IMG/VR virus record: IMGVR_UViG_3300018077_000010
Span: 1 to 53,247 of that record
Length of the DNA: 53,247 bases
Strand: one strand, 5' to 3'
Source of the DNA: a virus
A program made the position numbers and the translations under genes. This document shows, in pieces, positions 14,915 to 22,003 of the stretch. The notes under the pieces were generated by a model, which did no database searches, was not told the DNA's origin, and saw only the letters and a program-made list of their open reading frames with translations. Positions within the stretch are counted from its first letter, which is position 1. Each line of letters begins with the position of its first letter.

Positions 14915-15145
14915 CTAGTCCTTGATCGGCGGGGCGCTCGCGCGCTTCTTGCGCTCCGCGTCCTTCAACAGCTTCTCCTCGATGCTGCCGGCGGGCGCAA
15001 TGCGCTCGCCGAGCCCTGGTACCGGCGTCGGGGCGGGCACATCGCTCAGAGCCCCGATTTCGCCGCGGCGCACGCGCTCCTCGATCTTGCCTTTGCGGAC
15101 GCCCGCCGGGGCGTACACGTTCAGCGGGCGCACCTTGTCGGGCAT
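14915..15145 (-). CDS. Hypothetical protein (76 aa), last gene of the leftward operon
   Basis: The ATG at 15145 has GGAG upstream. The protein is basic and Pro-rich with no hydrophobic segment; its end is a Lys/Glu-rich helix. It is separated from the rest of the operon by a 119-nt gap containing a hairpin and may be expressed separately. No family is recognised. Confidence 0.5.
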   Translation of the reverse strand: MPDKVRPLNVYAPAGVRKGKIEERVRRGEIGALSDVPAPTPVPGLGERIAPAGSIEEKLLKDAERKKRASAPPIKD

Positions 15146-15164
15146 GTTGAGCTCCAGAAATGGA

Positions 15165-15186
15165 AGCGCCGGCGGGAGCCGGCGCT
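15165..15186 (-). promoter_or_regulatory. 9-bp GC-rich hairpin
   Basis: Perfect arms AGCGCCGGC / GCCGGCGCT flank a 4-nt loop. It lies 20 nt upstream of the ATG at 15145. Without a T-run it may be an mRNA processing or attenuation element rather than a terminator. Confidence 0.45.
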
Positions 15187-15264
15187 GGGTAGATAGCTCC
15201 GGGAACCCGGAGGGCGCCGTTCAGTTGGGGCGAGCGCCGTCCCCACGAGCAGAGTATCCCCCTA

Positions 15265-15663
15265 CTAGGGACCGGCGTCAACCACGTCGAGTGGAAGCGT
15301 GACTTTTTCCGCAAACCGCAGGCTATGCCACAGATCGCACTTCGTCGCGGCCAGGACCGAGCGAGGATCGCTGCTTCCTGGCCTGCCGGCCACCCTCCAG
15401 GCCCGGTGGACCTCCCTCCAGGAAGAGCGCGCCGCCCCCTCCTTCAACCACTTGAATTGCTTTGGGTTTACGACAATCAAATACTCGGAACCCCACTCAG
15501 CGGAATCGATCGCCGCCCTCATGGCCTCGATGTGGCGGATGGTGATTTCGCTGTAGTGGCCGACCTGCCCGGCGAACAGTGGGTGAGTTGGCTTTGGCTT
15601 AAATGCCCAGGCAGGGGCGACCAACCCCAACCCGAGAGCGGCAAGGAAGCCTCGCCGGTTCAT
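15265..15663 (-). CDS. Exported protein with twin-arginine signal (132 aa)
   Basis: The ATG at 15663 overlaps the previous stop (ATGA). The first 20 residues (MNRRGFLAALGLGLVAPAWA) are a Tat-type signal: RRGFL, a weakly hydrophobic core and an AWA cleavage site. The mature part is soluble with a single cysteine (TKCDLWHSL). Tat export suggests that the protein folds in the cytoplasm before transport. No family is recognised; a host-envelope role is inferred. Confidence 0.62.
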   Translation of the reverse strand: MNRRGFLAALGLGLVAPAWAFKPKPTHPLFAGQVGHYSEITIRHIEAMRAAIDSAEWGSEYLIVVNPKQFKWLKEGAARSSWREVHRAWRVAGRPGSSDPRSVLAATKCDLWHSLRFAEKVTLPLDVVDAGP

Positions 15664-15824
15664 GGGGCGTACCTCTCCCACCTCTCCGAAAGCGCGCGCA
15701 CCACCTCCCCGAACGTAGCCACCGGGACGTAGGTGGATCGGTGCCAGTAGTCAGACCTCACGGTGACGAGGTATCCGGTCCCCGACTTGACCCGCCGCAG
15801 CGTGATTCGCGGCCGGATGGTCAT
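15660..15824 (-). CDS. Small hypothetical protein (54 aa)
   Basis: The start is set at ATG 15824, just one base after the previous stop (TGA-A-ATG); the longer frame would overlap the neighbour. The basic beta-like start (MTIRPRITLRRVKSGTGYLV) is followed by a helix. The stop overlaps the Tat-signal gene (ATGA). Confidence 0.55.
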   Translation of the reverse strand: MTIRPRITLRRVKSGTGYLVTVRSDYWHRSTYVPVATFGEVVRALSERWERYAP

Positions 15825-15825
15825 T

Positions 15826-16215
15826 TCAGCCAAGCCAAACATCGCCGCGGCGCCGGACACCGGCAAGGACGTTCCGCTTCGCGCGGGCCAGGACGACCTC
15901 GAAGCCCTCCTGCAACACCACGAACCGCCACTTGTTGATGCTCAGGCCGTACTCGTCCTCGAGGGCGATCTGCTCGGGGCGCACGAGCCCCTGGATCACC
16001 GCCTCGATCGCGCTGGCGCGGCGGACGTCGATCTCGTGGCCGTATGTCTCCTCGAAGGAGGCATCCACGCTGCCATGCATCCCGCCGGACAGGAAGCCCG
16101 GCGAATGGTCGGGCAGCCCGAGCCGGCCCCGGACGTTGTACGCCCGCACCCAGGCCGCCCACTGGATCAGGGCGAGCTCGATCGCCGGCAGGAGGTCCTG
16201 GTGAAAGGCTGCCAT
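15826..16215 (-). CDS. Possible antitermination/sigma-4-like regulator (129 aa)
   Basis: The start is ATG 16215, which shares a base with the preceding TGA (TGATG). Segments such as ALIQWAAWVRAYNVRGRLGL and the later helix-loop (RRASAIEAVIQGLVRPEQIA) resemble the sparse pattern of Q-type antiterminators and sigma region 4 proteins in phages, which turn on late genes. The match is from memory and weak; its place near the end of the leftward early operon fits a late regulator. Confidence 0.4.
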   Translation of the reverse strand: MAAFHQDLLPAIELALIQWAAWVRAYNVRGRLGLPDHSPGFLSGGMHGSVDASFEETYGHEIDVRRASAIEAVIQGLVRPEQIALEDEYGLSINKWRFVVLQEGFEVVLARAKRNVLAGVRRRGDVWLG

Positions 16216-16733
16216 CACATTACGTCTCCAACGTCATCGTCTGAGGGGGCCGGCGCGACCTCGCGCGCGGCGAACTCCGCGGCGGTGGCGGCGTTCTCGG
16301 CGGCGTCGGCAGGCAGCGGGGGGTGACGGGTGGGGCTCGAACCCACGACGACGGGGGCCACATCCCCGCGCTCTACCGACTGAGCTACCGCCACGCCACG
16401 CCGTCCGCCGACCGGCGGCGGATTCCGCCGGACAATCCCCTGGAGCACCTTCGAGGTGCGCTGGTTGACCTCGTCCTGGAGCTCCTGGGCCGTCATGGCG
16501 GACAAGGGCGGCCGGAGTTTGATCCCGCGGCGGATCGCTTGCCGGGACGCCCACAAAACCACGTCGGGATCGGTGAGGCGCCCCTTGCGCCCGCCGGTCC
16601 AGTTACGGACCGTGTCGCGAGAGACCTCGAAACCCTCGGCGTTGAGGGCCTCGGCGAGCGCCGCCACGGGCCGCTTCGGATCGAGCTGGAGCCCGATCGA
16701 GCGGAGGACGTGCGGCCAATCTACGCGGTTCAC
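16215..16733 (-). CDS. HTH protein whose reading frame runs through a tRNA-His gene (172 aa)
   Basis: The ATG at 16733 overlaps the previous stop (ATGA). Residues about 20-50 (VAALAEALNAEGFEVSRDTV) look like a Cro-type helix-turn-helix with a basic loop after it. From about residue 114 to 138 the coding sequence is the tRNA-His listed separately, giving the tell-tale peptide AVAQSVERGDVAPVVVGSSP. The frame stays open for another 34 Ala/Pro/Asp-rich residues and ends in a TGATG junction with the next gene, so the full frame may well be translated. A separate shorter HTH gene fortuitously open through the tRNA is the alternative. Confidence 0.6.
   Translation of the reverse strand: MNRVDWPHVLRSIGLQLDPKRPVAALAEALNAEGFEVSRDTVRNWTGGRKGRLTDPDVVLWASRQAIRRGIKLRPPLSAMTAQELQDEVNQRTSKVLQGIVRRNPPPVGGRRGVAVAQSVERGDVAPVVVGSSPTRHPPLPADAAENAATAAEFAAREVAPAPSDDDVGDVM
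16322..16394 (-). tRNA. tRNA-His: tRNA-His (anticodon GTG)
   Basis: A complete cloverleaf can be drawn by hand on the minus strand: a 7-bp acceptor stem (GTGGCGG with CCGTCAC, one G-T pair), a GCTC/GAGC D stem, a CGGGG/CCCCG anticodon stem around loop ATGTGGC with anticodon GTG, and a GTGGG/CCCAC T stem around TTCGAGC. The discriminator base is C, as expected for tRNA-His. CCA is not encoded, and no templated G-1 is seen, which is odd for a bacterial tRNA-His. It lies on the same strand as, and inside, the HTH reading frame. Confidence 0.85.
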
Positions 16734-17053
16734 GACTCGCTCTTGGCGACCGGCTGGTACAGGCCGTCACCGGGCTTGAAGGCGTCGCCGGGTCCCATCT
16801 GGACGCCTTGCGCAACCCCGCCGGCGAGGGGGGGGCTCTGTTGCTTATCCCACGCCTCCTCGACCCGCTCTTGCCGCGCGGCGATCTTTTGCTTGTCCCA
16901 CGCCTCCGCGAGTTCCCTCAACCCGTGCGGCTTGCGCCACGGCTTGGTCCAGCCAGCCCGGAAGCCGCGCTGGTAGGCAACCACCCATCCGAATGCGATT
17001 CCGGCCAAGAACGCTACCGCCAACCCCAACGTAACCAGCATCACGCTTTCCAC
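16730..17053 (-). CDS. Single-TM protein with coiled-coil tail (107 aa)
   Basis: The GTG at 17053 is chosen because AAGGAG lies 7 nt upstream; an ATG four codons in lacks one. A membrane helix (about residues 6-28) is followed by a basic WTKPWRKPHG segment and a charged helix with repeated EAWDKQ. This N-in or N-out anchored layout recalls small spanin or lysis accessory proteins, but no further lysis genes are visible. The function is uncertain. Confidence 0.6.
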   Translation of the reverse strand: MESVMLVTLGLAVAFLAGIAFGWVVAYQRGFRAGWTKPWRKPHGLRELAEAWDKQKIAARQERVEEAWDKQQSPPLAGGVAQGVQMGPGDAFKPGDGLYQPVAKSES

Positions 17054-17065
17054 TAAATCACTCCT

Positions 17066-17413
17066 TCACGAGTTGAATTTCAACACCCCAGCCCATAGGG
17101 CTCTGGTCAACGTCATCAGGATGTGGTCGCTCTGGAGCCCGTGCCGGCGCTCCCACAGCTCCACGTTTTGGTGCAGGGCATCGTGGCAAGCCCGCGCGAG
17201 CGGGATCGTCCACCAATCCGGCACCTTCGAGCCCGCGACAGCGAAGCCCATGAGCTTAGGGTGGTGCGGGTCATCCGCCGGCTGCCCGCAACCGCAGCAG
17301 CACTCCAGCGTCTTCACCCATCGGGTGTAGTCCTCGCACACCAGCCGGCCGACATAGCCGTACTGGAGGGCGGCGCGGAACGTCAGGCCGGGAGGTAGGA
17401 AACTGCTGGCCAT
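17066..17413 (-). CDS. HNH/Ref-type nuclease-like protein (115 aa)
   Basis: The ATG at 17413 with GAGG upstream is preferred to the GTG at 17440. The pattern is CCCGCGQPADDPHHPK, then PDWWTIPLARACHDALHQN. This paired Cys/His layout (CxC, DPHH, CHDALH) is that of DUF968/Ref-like HNH proteins that bind zinc and nick DNA, for example P1 Ref, which works with RecA. Here the first Cys cluster is unusually dense. It probably assists recombination; it overlaps the end of the next upstream small gene by 31 nt. Confidence 0.7.
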   Translation of the reverse strand: MASSFLPPGLTFRAALQYGYVGRLVCEDYTRWVKTLECCCGCGQPADDPHHPKLMGFAVAGSKVPDWWTIPLARACHDALHQNVELWERRHGLQSDHILMTLTRALWAGVLKFNS

Positions 17414-17544
17414 CGCACCCTCGGTTGCTGGGTCATCCACGCCGGGAAGTCCGCCATGTTCAGCACGAACACCTTGCGGTCGCGCTTCAAGCTGTGCGGC
17501 ATCCCTCGACTGAGGTAGCGCGTCGAGCCGATCGGTCTAGTCAC
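17383..17544 (-). CDS. Small hypothetical protein (53 aa)
   Basis: The GTG at 17544 lies within the end of the upstream gene and the stop lies within the start of the HNH-type gene. The product is basic (MTRPIGSTRYLSRGMPHSLK) with an aromatic end. Only context supports it. Confidence 0.42.
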   Translation of the reverse strand: MTRPIGSTRYLSRGMPHSLKRDRKVFVLNMADFPAWMTQQPRVRWPAVSYLPA

Positions 17545-17920
17545 GGAGCTTGATCCCTGGCGCCTGCACGACGCCGTTGAGCAGCAAAATGGAAACGATA
17601 CGCACCTGGTCCCCCTCCCATCCGTGGACCTCGATCTGCCACCCAGCCGCGAGCAGCCGCGCCGTCGACGGCAGCCCGATGAGCTTCCGCACCCGCGCCG
17701 CGACGTTGCCGCCGTTGTCGCTGGTCGCCTGCACGAGCAAGGTCTCGCCGACGAACCACGAGTGCATCCTTGGACCCACTGGCCGCGCCGAACGAATCGC
17801 CAGAACATCACCGCCCCACAGATCCTTGGAGCGGCGCCCGCGGATGCGATGCTCGACCGTCTCGATCGGGTCGTAGCCCAGACCGCGGAGTCGCACGACG
17901 CTGCGCTGATTCGGGGTCAT
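17537..17920 (-). CDS. PD-(D/E)xK nuclease-like protein (127 aa)
   Basis: The ATG at 17920 overlaps the previous stop (ATGA); the longer frame is rejected. Residues 29-45 (RRSKDLWGGDVLAIR) followed by LLVQATSDNGGN (61-72) and a HGW end give the D...(Q)xT layout of small phage PD-(D/E)xK-like nucleases related to Holliday-junction resolvases. The second acidic residue of the core is replaced by Gln, as in several such phage families. A resolvase or repair role is inferred. Confidence 0.55.
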   Translation of the reverse strand: MTPNQRSVVRLRGLGYDPIETVEHRIRGRRSKDLWGGDVLAIRSARPVGPRMHSWFVGETLLVQATSDNGGNVAARVRKLIGLPSTARLLAAGWQIEVHGWEGDQVRIVSILLLNGVVQAPGIKLRD

Positions 17921-18300
17921 GTCATCAGGGGGACGTAGTGCATCGTGCGCGGAGCCGTAAACGCCTTGGCGCGCGTCTCCGTAGGATCGCGTCCAAGCAA
18001 GCGGCAGCACCATGCGAACCCGTATGGACGCTCGCTGTCGCTGAGTAGCCAGCCGCGCGCGTCCTCACGCATGCGCTCGATCGGCGTCAGCGGCAAACCC
18101 GGCCGCGCCTTGCGCCCACGACGCTTGCGGTTGACCTCGGTCCAGGTGTTGATCCGGCTGTCGTTGACGCCTTGATTCAACATCGTCGCCGCGAGGCGGA
18201 CGTACGGAATCACCTCCAGCGGGCGCTCGTGGATGAGCTCGAAGTCGACTGCGGGCCGGAAAGAGCCCTCGGGCTGCGCGTTGTTGTAGGTGACGTACAT
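17917..18300 (-). CDS. Hypothetical protein (127 aa)
   Basis: The ATG at 18300 shares a base with the previous TGA (TGATG). The basic middle (NRKRRGRKARPG) and later Cys pair (FAWCCRLLG) suggest a DNA- or RNA-binding protein, but no family is recognised. The stop overlaps the next ATG. Confidence 0.6.
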   Translation of the reverse strand: MYVTYNNAQPEGSFRPAVDFELIHERPLEVIPYVRLAATMLNQGVNDSRINTWTEVNRKRRGRKARPGLPLTPIERMREDARGWLLSDSERPYGFAWCCRLLGRDPTETRAKAFTAPRTMHYVPLMT

Positions 18301-18866
18301 CAAACCACCCGCGACTCGAGGTGCTTCGCGTAGGCGACGCGAAGGTGGTTGAAGCGGCGCAGCGCCAGTTCGTCGCCATCCACATCCTTTCGGGAGTTGA
18401 CTTGCAACAGGTCGAGCACAACCTTGCGCGCCCGGGGCTCCGCGTTCTGGAAATCGTGCTTCAACCACAGCGCCGGGTAGATGTGGGCGAGCCAGGTCTG
18501 AAACACCGGCTCCCGGCAACGGATTACTAGCCAGGCACACGCCGGGCCGCTCGGCTCCACAACCGGCTGCGCCCGCCCGACGGGCTCGGAAGCCTTAGGC
18601 GCAGCCGGTGTGGAACCGAATGACTCGTCGTCGAGAACTTCCATCATCACGACGGCGAGCCGCTGTCCTGCCATCTTGCCCTTGCGGGCGGTCAGGTCGC
18701 GGAAGCATTCGAGCGCCTCCGCGTCCGGCAGCCAGAGCGTCACCTTGGACCCGCCGTTGTGCGAGTCCTGCCACCCGGCGAGCTGCATTTCGCCGATGAA
18801 GACCAGCGATCTCCCCGACCCGATGGCCGCGGAGATTCGCAGGAAGATGTCGCCCTCGTGGCTCAC
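18300..18866 (-). CDS. Conserved phage protein of unknown function (188 aa)
   Basis: The GTG at 18866 overlaps the previous stop (GTGA). The N-terminal GEMQLAGWQDSHNGGSKVTL motif is a pattern I know from many proteobacterial phages near replication and recombination genes; its role is unknown. A Pro/Ala linker (residues about 85-105) leads to a second, Trp- and Arg-rich helical part. Two-domain architecture seems likely. Confidence 0.7.
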   Translation of the reverse strand: MSHEGDIFLRISAAIGSGRSLVFIGEMQLAGWQDSHNGGSKVTLWLPDAEALECFRDLTARKGKMAGQRLAVVMMEVLDDESFGSTPAAPKASEPVGRAQPVVEPSGPACAWLVIRCREPVFQTWLAHIYPALWLKHDFQNAEPRARKVVLDLLQVNSRKDVDGDELALRRFNHLRVAYAKHLESRVV

Positions 18867-19204
18867 TTCTGCATCAACATGATTTTGCGAGCGAGGGCGT
18901 CGCCCCTTGCCAGCATCCCGATCGCGCCCATGACGCCGTGACTGGACGTGACGTTGACGCCGCCCTCGGCTGTCTGCACCACGACAGCGAACTCCGCAAC
19001 CTTGATGCCCCCGTCGAGGAGGCGCTCGATCGCGGCGTTGATCTCGACGTCGATGACGCTCGAGGCGCCGCGCTGCTGCACGGCTTCCATCGCCGCCAGC
19101 TCCGAGGCATCCAACGCCCGGCCGCGCCGCGGTTGCTCCTCGAGCGCCGCGGGGACGCTCCGCTCGTCGCCGACCTGGATGCCTTCTTCGGTAGGTGTGC
19201 TCAC
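18863..19204 (-). CDS. Hypothetical protein (113 aa)
   Basis: The start is set at GTG 19204, overlapping the previous stop (GTGA). An acidic N-terminal half is followed by a compact alpha/beta part (EFAVVVQTAEGGVNVTSS). No family is recognised. Confidence 0.6.
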   Translation of the reverse strand: MSTPTEEGIQVGDERSVPAALEEQPRRGRALDASELAAMEAVQQRGASSVIDVEINAAIERLLDGGIKVAEFAVVVQTAEGGVNVTSSHGVMGAIGMLARGDALARKIMLMQK

Positions 19205-19713
19205 TGTTTCCCTTTCGCTTTGTATTCGTCCGCCGGCACCATGCCTGCGGGCGTGTAGAAACACCATCCCCGCCTATGCGGGCCGACGATGAACAGCGAC
19301 CAGCACGGCACGCACGAGAGCGCGGTCAGGCTGTGCCGATCGCAGGCGCGCCGGAAGATCACGGCACCGGCCTCGCGGGTGACATTCCGCACTGGCTCAA
19401 CCATCACGCCACGCCATGCGTGCATCACGAACGTCGGCTCGTCGAACAGCGGAAGCGCCTCGACGTAGAAGCCCTTGAGGATGATCGACACGTTGGCCCA
19501 GGGGTGGTCGTGCAGATACCTGTCCAGGTCGGGGCGCAGCGTGTTGTGTAGCCGGACGCCGAACCAAGGCGTGCGGATCAACTCCCAGCGGCGCATGTAG
19601 TGCCCGTTGCCGTCGATGTCCATGAGGTGATCCTCGCGACCGTAGCGGCAGCAGAGCGCGATGAACCAATCCACCAGGCGGGTTCGGATGTTGGCGCAGC
19701 GACGGCAGTTCAC
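19201..19713 (-). CDS. Cupin-fold metalloprotein (170 aa)
   Basis: The GTG at 19713 overlaps the previous stop. HDH at residues 68-70 in YLHDHPWANVSIILKGFYVE, and H127 in RRACDRHSL, are the expected metal ligands of a small cupin barrel, a form often seen in phages with unknown substrate. The N-terminus has a CRRC pair. Possible roles are modification of a small molecule or base; nothing in the neighbourhood decides it. Confidence 0.68.
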   Translation of the reverse strand: MNCRRCANIRTRLVDWFIALCCRYGREDHLMDIDGNGHYMRRWELIRTPWFGVRLHNTLRPDLDRYLHDHPWANVSIILKGFYVEALPLFDEPTFVMHAWRGVMVEPVRNVTREAGAVIFRRACDRHSLTALSCVPCWSLFIVGPHRRGWCFYTPAGMVPADEYKAKGKQ

Positions 19714-19979
19714 GTCGACCTCTTCGTCAGCTCCGGCGGCGCGCTCGTCAGCGGCGAACCGATCGCGACCTCACCGGGCTCCTTCGGCGGGTTGATGTGC
19801 ATGACCGAGCCGTGCAGCTCCTCGCCGAACCCGAAGCGGGCGATGAGCAGCTCGATCGTCTTCAGCGAGCGCGGGAAGTAGACGACGGATTTGAGCCCGT
19901 TCGACTTGTTCACCGTGCCCACGATGATCGTGCCCGGGTGCTTGAGCTCAAGCTCGGCGAGCTTCTCTGGCGGGATCAT
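19710..19979 (-). CDS. Hypothetical protein (89 aa)
   Basis: The start is set at ATG 19979, because the longer frame enters the upstream gene. An alpha/beta body (GTIIVGTVNKSNGLKSVVYF) is followed by a Pro-rich tail. No family is recognised; the stop overlaps the cupin gene (GTGA). Confidence 0.6.
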   Translation of the reverse strand: MIPPEKLAELELKHPGTIIVGTVNKSNGLKSVVYFPRSLKTIELLIARFGFGEELHGSVMHINPPKEPGEVAIGSPLTSAPPELTKRST

Positions 19980-20013
19980 GGGTTGGTCTCGGTATGGTCC
20001 AAGTCGAAACGGG

Positions 20014-20130
20014 TTAGTCGCGTCGGTCTTCGTCAAGGTACTCGAACGTCTTGAACACGATCCACCAGAGCCCAAGCCCGGCGAAGAATACAAGTGCGCC
20101 AAACTCGAAAATGATCCAGGCGATCTCCAC
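20014..20130 (-). CDS. 38-aa membrane peptide
   Basis: The GTG at 20130 lies 3 nt after the helicase stop. The hydrophobic core (FGALVFFAGLGLWWIVF) forms one membrane helix with an acidic tail. It would be the only gene between the helicase and the next ORF, and fills the gap exactly. Confidence 0.48.
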   Translation of the reverse strand: MEIAWIIFEFGALVFFAGLGLWWIVFKTFEYLDEDRRD

Positions 20131-20133
20131 GAT

Positions 20134-21144
20134 CTAGAATTCCTCGAAACCTTCATCGGTCACTCGGTCTGGCGCGGCGTCCGCCGCTCGATACTCGAAC
20201 GGCACCGGCTTCCCGGCCGCGGGCCACGGCATCGGCGCGCGGTCTTGGCGCGGCGTGAGCTGACCAGATCGCTTGTCGAAGTAGAGCCCGAGCGTCCCCT
20301 CCCACGGGAAATGCCGTTGCTTCCCGAGCTTGAGGTAGACGTCGCACTGCTTCGCGATGTCCTCCGCGACCGTCTTGTCGAGCGCGACCGCCTCTTCGGC
20401 CTCTTCCTTCGCGCGGTTACGCCACATGAGCACGACGTTGTCTACCAGGTCCGTCAGCTCGCCGGGGCCGCGCACGTCCCACTTATTCGGCGCACCGTAC
20501 TGGTCCTCGCCTTTGCGGAGGTGGCAGATCAGGTGGATGTGGACGCCGGTCGATTTCGCAATCCACGCGAGCCGGTCCACGAACGCGATTTGCTGGTCGT
20601 ACTTGTCGCGCCCGGAGACGCCGCACTTCGTCAGCGAGTCGATCACGATGTCGTGGAGCCGCAGCCGCTCGGCCGCGAGGCGCGTGACCGCAAGGATCTT
20701 CTTCGCCGGCACCGTGTCGAGCTGATCGTAGATGAACAGCCGCGACTCCTCGCCGTAGCCGGTCCAGTCGGCGAACATCGCCGCGAACTCGCGCGGCGCC
20801 GGGCCGCCGAACATCTGGTTCGCCATCCGCCGCAACGTGAGGACCGGCGGCATCTCCATCGAGGCGATCATCGCCCGGCACCTCGGCTGCTGCCACGCGA
20901 TCACTTGGCCGATCGCGCCGCTCTTGCCGGCGCCGTTCTCGCCCGCCCAGATCGTCACCTCGCCTGGACGCAGATCGAACTTGCCGTGCGCCTTCCCCCA
21001 CGGCAGCATCCGGCCCTGCGCGGAGGGATCGGGCAGCAGCAGCTTCGAGCACCAGTCCGACGCCGGCCGGACCTCCTGGAGCTCGATGGCGTCCAGGACC
21101 TTCGCGATGTCCGACTCGGTGATGATCTCGTTGAGGACTTGCAT
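20134..21144 (-). CDS. DnaB-like replicative helicase (336 aa)
   Basis: The RecA-fold ATPase unwinds DNA at the replication fork. Walker A GENGAGKS (residues about 69-76), Walker B-like HDIVIDSL (164-171), and the downstream HLICHLRKGED and RGPGELTDLVDNVVLMWRN segments fit the DnaB/T7 gp4 helicase C-terminal domain. It is shorter than E. coli DnaB (about 470 residues) because the N-terminal domain is only about 50 residues, and it carries no primase domain. The ATG at 21144 follows the stop of the initiator gene. Together with the CHC2 gene and the initiator it forms the replication core. Confidence 0.85.
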   Translation of the reverse strand: MQVLNEIITESDIAKVLDAIELQEVRPASDWCSKLLLPDPSAQGRMLPWGKAHGKFDLRPGEVTIWAGENGAGKSGAIGQVIAWQQPRCRAMIASMEMPPVLTLRRMANQMFGGPAPREFAAMFADWTGYGEESRLFIYDQLDTVPAKKILAVTRLAAERLRLHDIVIDSLTKCGVSGRDKYDQQIAFVDRLAWIAKSTGVHIHLICHLRKGEDQYGAPNKWDVRGPGELTDLVDNVVLMWRNRAKEEAEEAVALDKTVAEDIAKQCDVYLKLGKQRHFPWEGTLGLYFDKRSGQLTPRQDRAPMPWPAAGKPVPFEYRAADAAPDRVTDEGFEEF

Positions 21145-21146
21145 GG

Positions 21147-21746
21147 TCAAATCAACCCGCGCGGTTCTGGCCGGACGGCCGGCGGCTGCTCCTTACCCTT
21201 CCGCGACGACCAGGTGTGGCATGCGGCCTGCCAGTCCTTCATCGGGGCTTTGCCGCCAACCTTCCAGCCGTTCGACTTGAAGTGGCTGACGAACGTCTCC
21301 GGGTCCACGTTCAGCTTCTCCGCGGCGACGAAGACCCGCACCTCCTCGAGTGAGGGGGGTGTGAACACCGCGCGCGCAGCGCGTGTCTGCTCTCTCTCTC
21401 CTCTGCTCTCTCTCTCTGTACGGTGACCGGAGCGGTTTGCTGGCGCCTCGCTAGCACTCTGCTCCACAACGATAAACCCCTGTTTTTCCAGTAGTTCCAG
21501 GTCTACCGGCCCCGTGGCCTTGATAGCTGCTTGCACCCAACTTGCATCCATGGGGATACGGTTACTGGTGCGACTTGCTAGCAACCAGATAGCAACGACG
21601 TGCGATCGCGCAGCGTCCGGCAAGCGGGTGTAGTGGTAGTCCTCGAGCACGGTGTTGTAGAGCTTGATCCACGGCGGGGAGCGGTCCCGGTAGTGCTGAA
21701 ACCGCTCGAAGTTGCGGACGCGGAAGTACCGGACGCCGTCGCTCAC
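21147..21746 (-). CDS. Phage replication initiator/helicase loader-like protein (199 aa)
   Basis: The GTG at 21746 overlaps the previous stop (GTGA). The N-terminal YFRVRNFERFQHYRDRSPPW and the following WIKLYNTVLEDYHY stretch are typical of O-type or DnaT-like phage replication proteins with a winged-helix domain. A charged linker (about residues 105-127) leads to the C-terminal motif FKSNGWKVGGKAPMKDWQAA, shared by many phage initiators and loaders. It probably recognises the origin and brings in the helicase encoded next. The origin may lie within this gene, as in lambda O, but no iterons stand out. Confidence 0.75.
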   Translation of the reverse strand: MSDGVRYFRVRNFERFQHYRDRSPPWIKLYNTVLEDYHYTRLPDAARSHVVAIWLLASRTSNRIPMDASWVQAAIKATGPVDLELLEKQGFIVVEQSASEAPANRSGHRTERESRGEREQTRAARAVFTPPSLEEVRVFVAAEKLNVDPETFVSHFKSNGWKVGGKAPMKDWQAACHTWSSRKGKEQPPAVRPEPRGLI

Positions 21747-22003
21747 GCCGCCACCCTCCGGGCCAGGCGATGCTCGCGGGTCCGTTCTTCGCAGAAGCGA
21801 GCAATGTCGCGTAGGCAGTGCTGCTCGAACACGGTCTCGGCTGACGGGAAGAAGGCGTAACCGCGCCAGCGGCCGAACCACTTGACCGCCCCGACGGGGA
21901 TGTGGCCCTGGACGGTAAGCACAGCCCAGGTGTGAGTCTTCGCGCCAGTCCGCTGGACGGCCTGCGTGAAGTCGACAAATTTCCCGTTGTAGTACGACGT
22001 CAC
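21743..22003 (-). CDS. Small conserved phage protein (86 aa)
   Basis: The GTG at 22003 overlaps the previous stop. WFGRWRGYAFFPSAETVFEQ and the CLRDIARFCEER end match a small family found beside replication genes in many phages, with no proven role. The stop overlaps the initiator start. Confidence 0.68.
   Translation of the reverse strand: MTSYYNGKFVDFTQAVQRTGAKTHTWAVLTVQGHIPVGAVKWFGRWRGYAFFPSAETVFEQHCLRDIARFCEERTREHRLARRVAA

Noticed and set aside
15255-15264. ACTAGG hexamer near 15258 as an operator
   Set aside because: It lies at the stop codon of the Tat-signal gene and has no promoter elements beside it.
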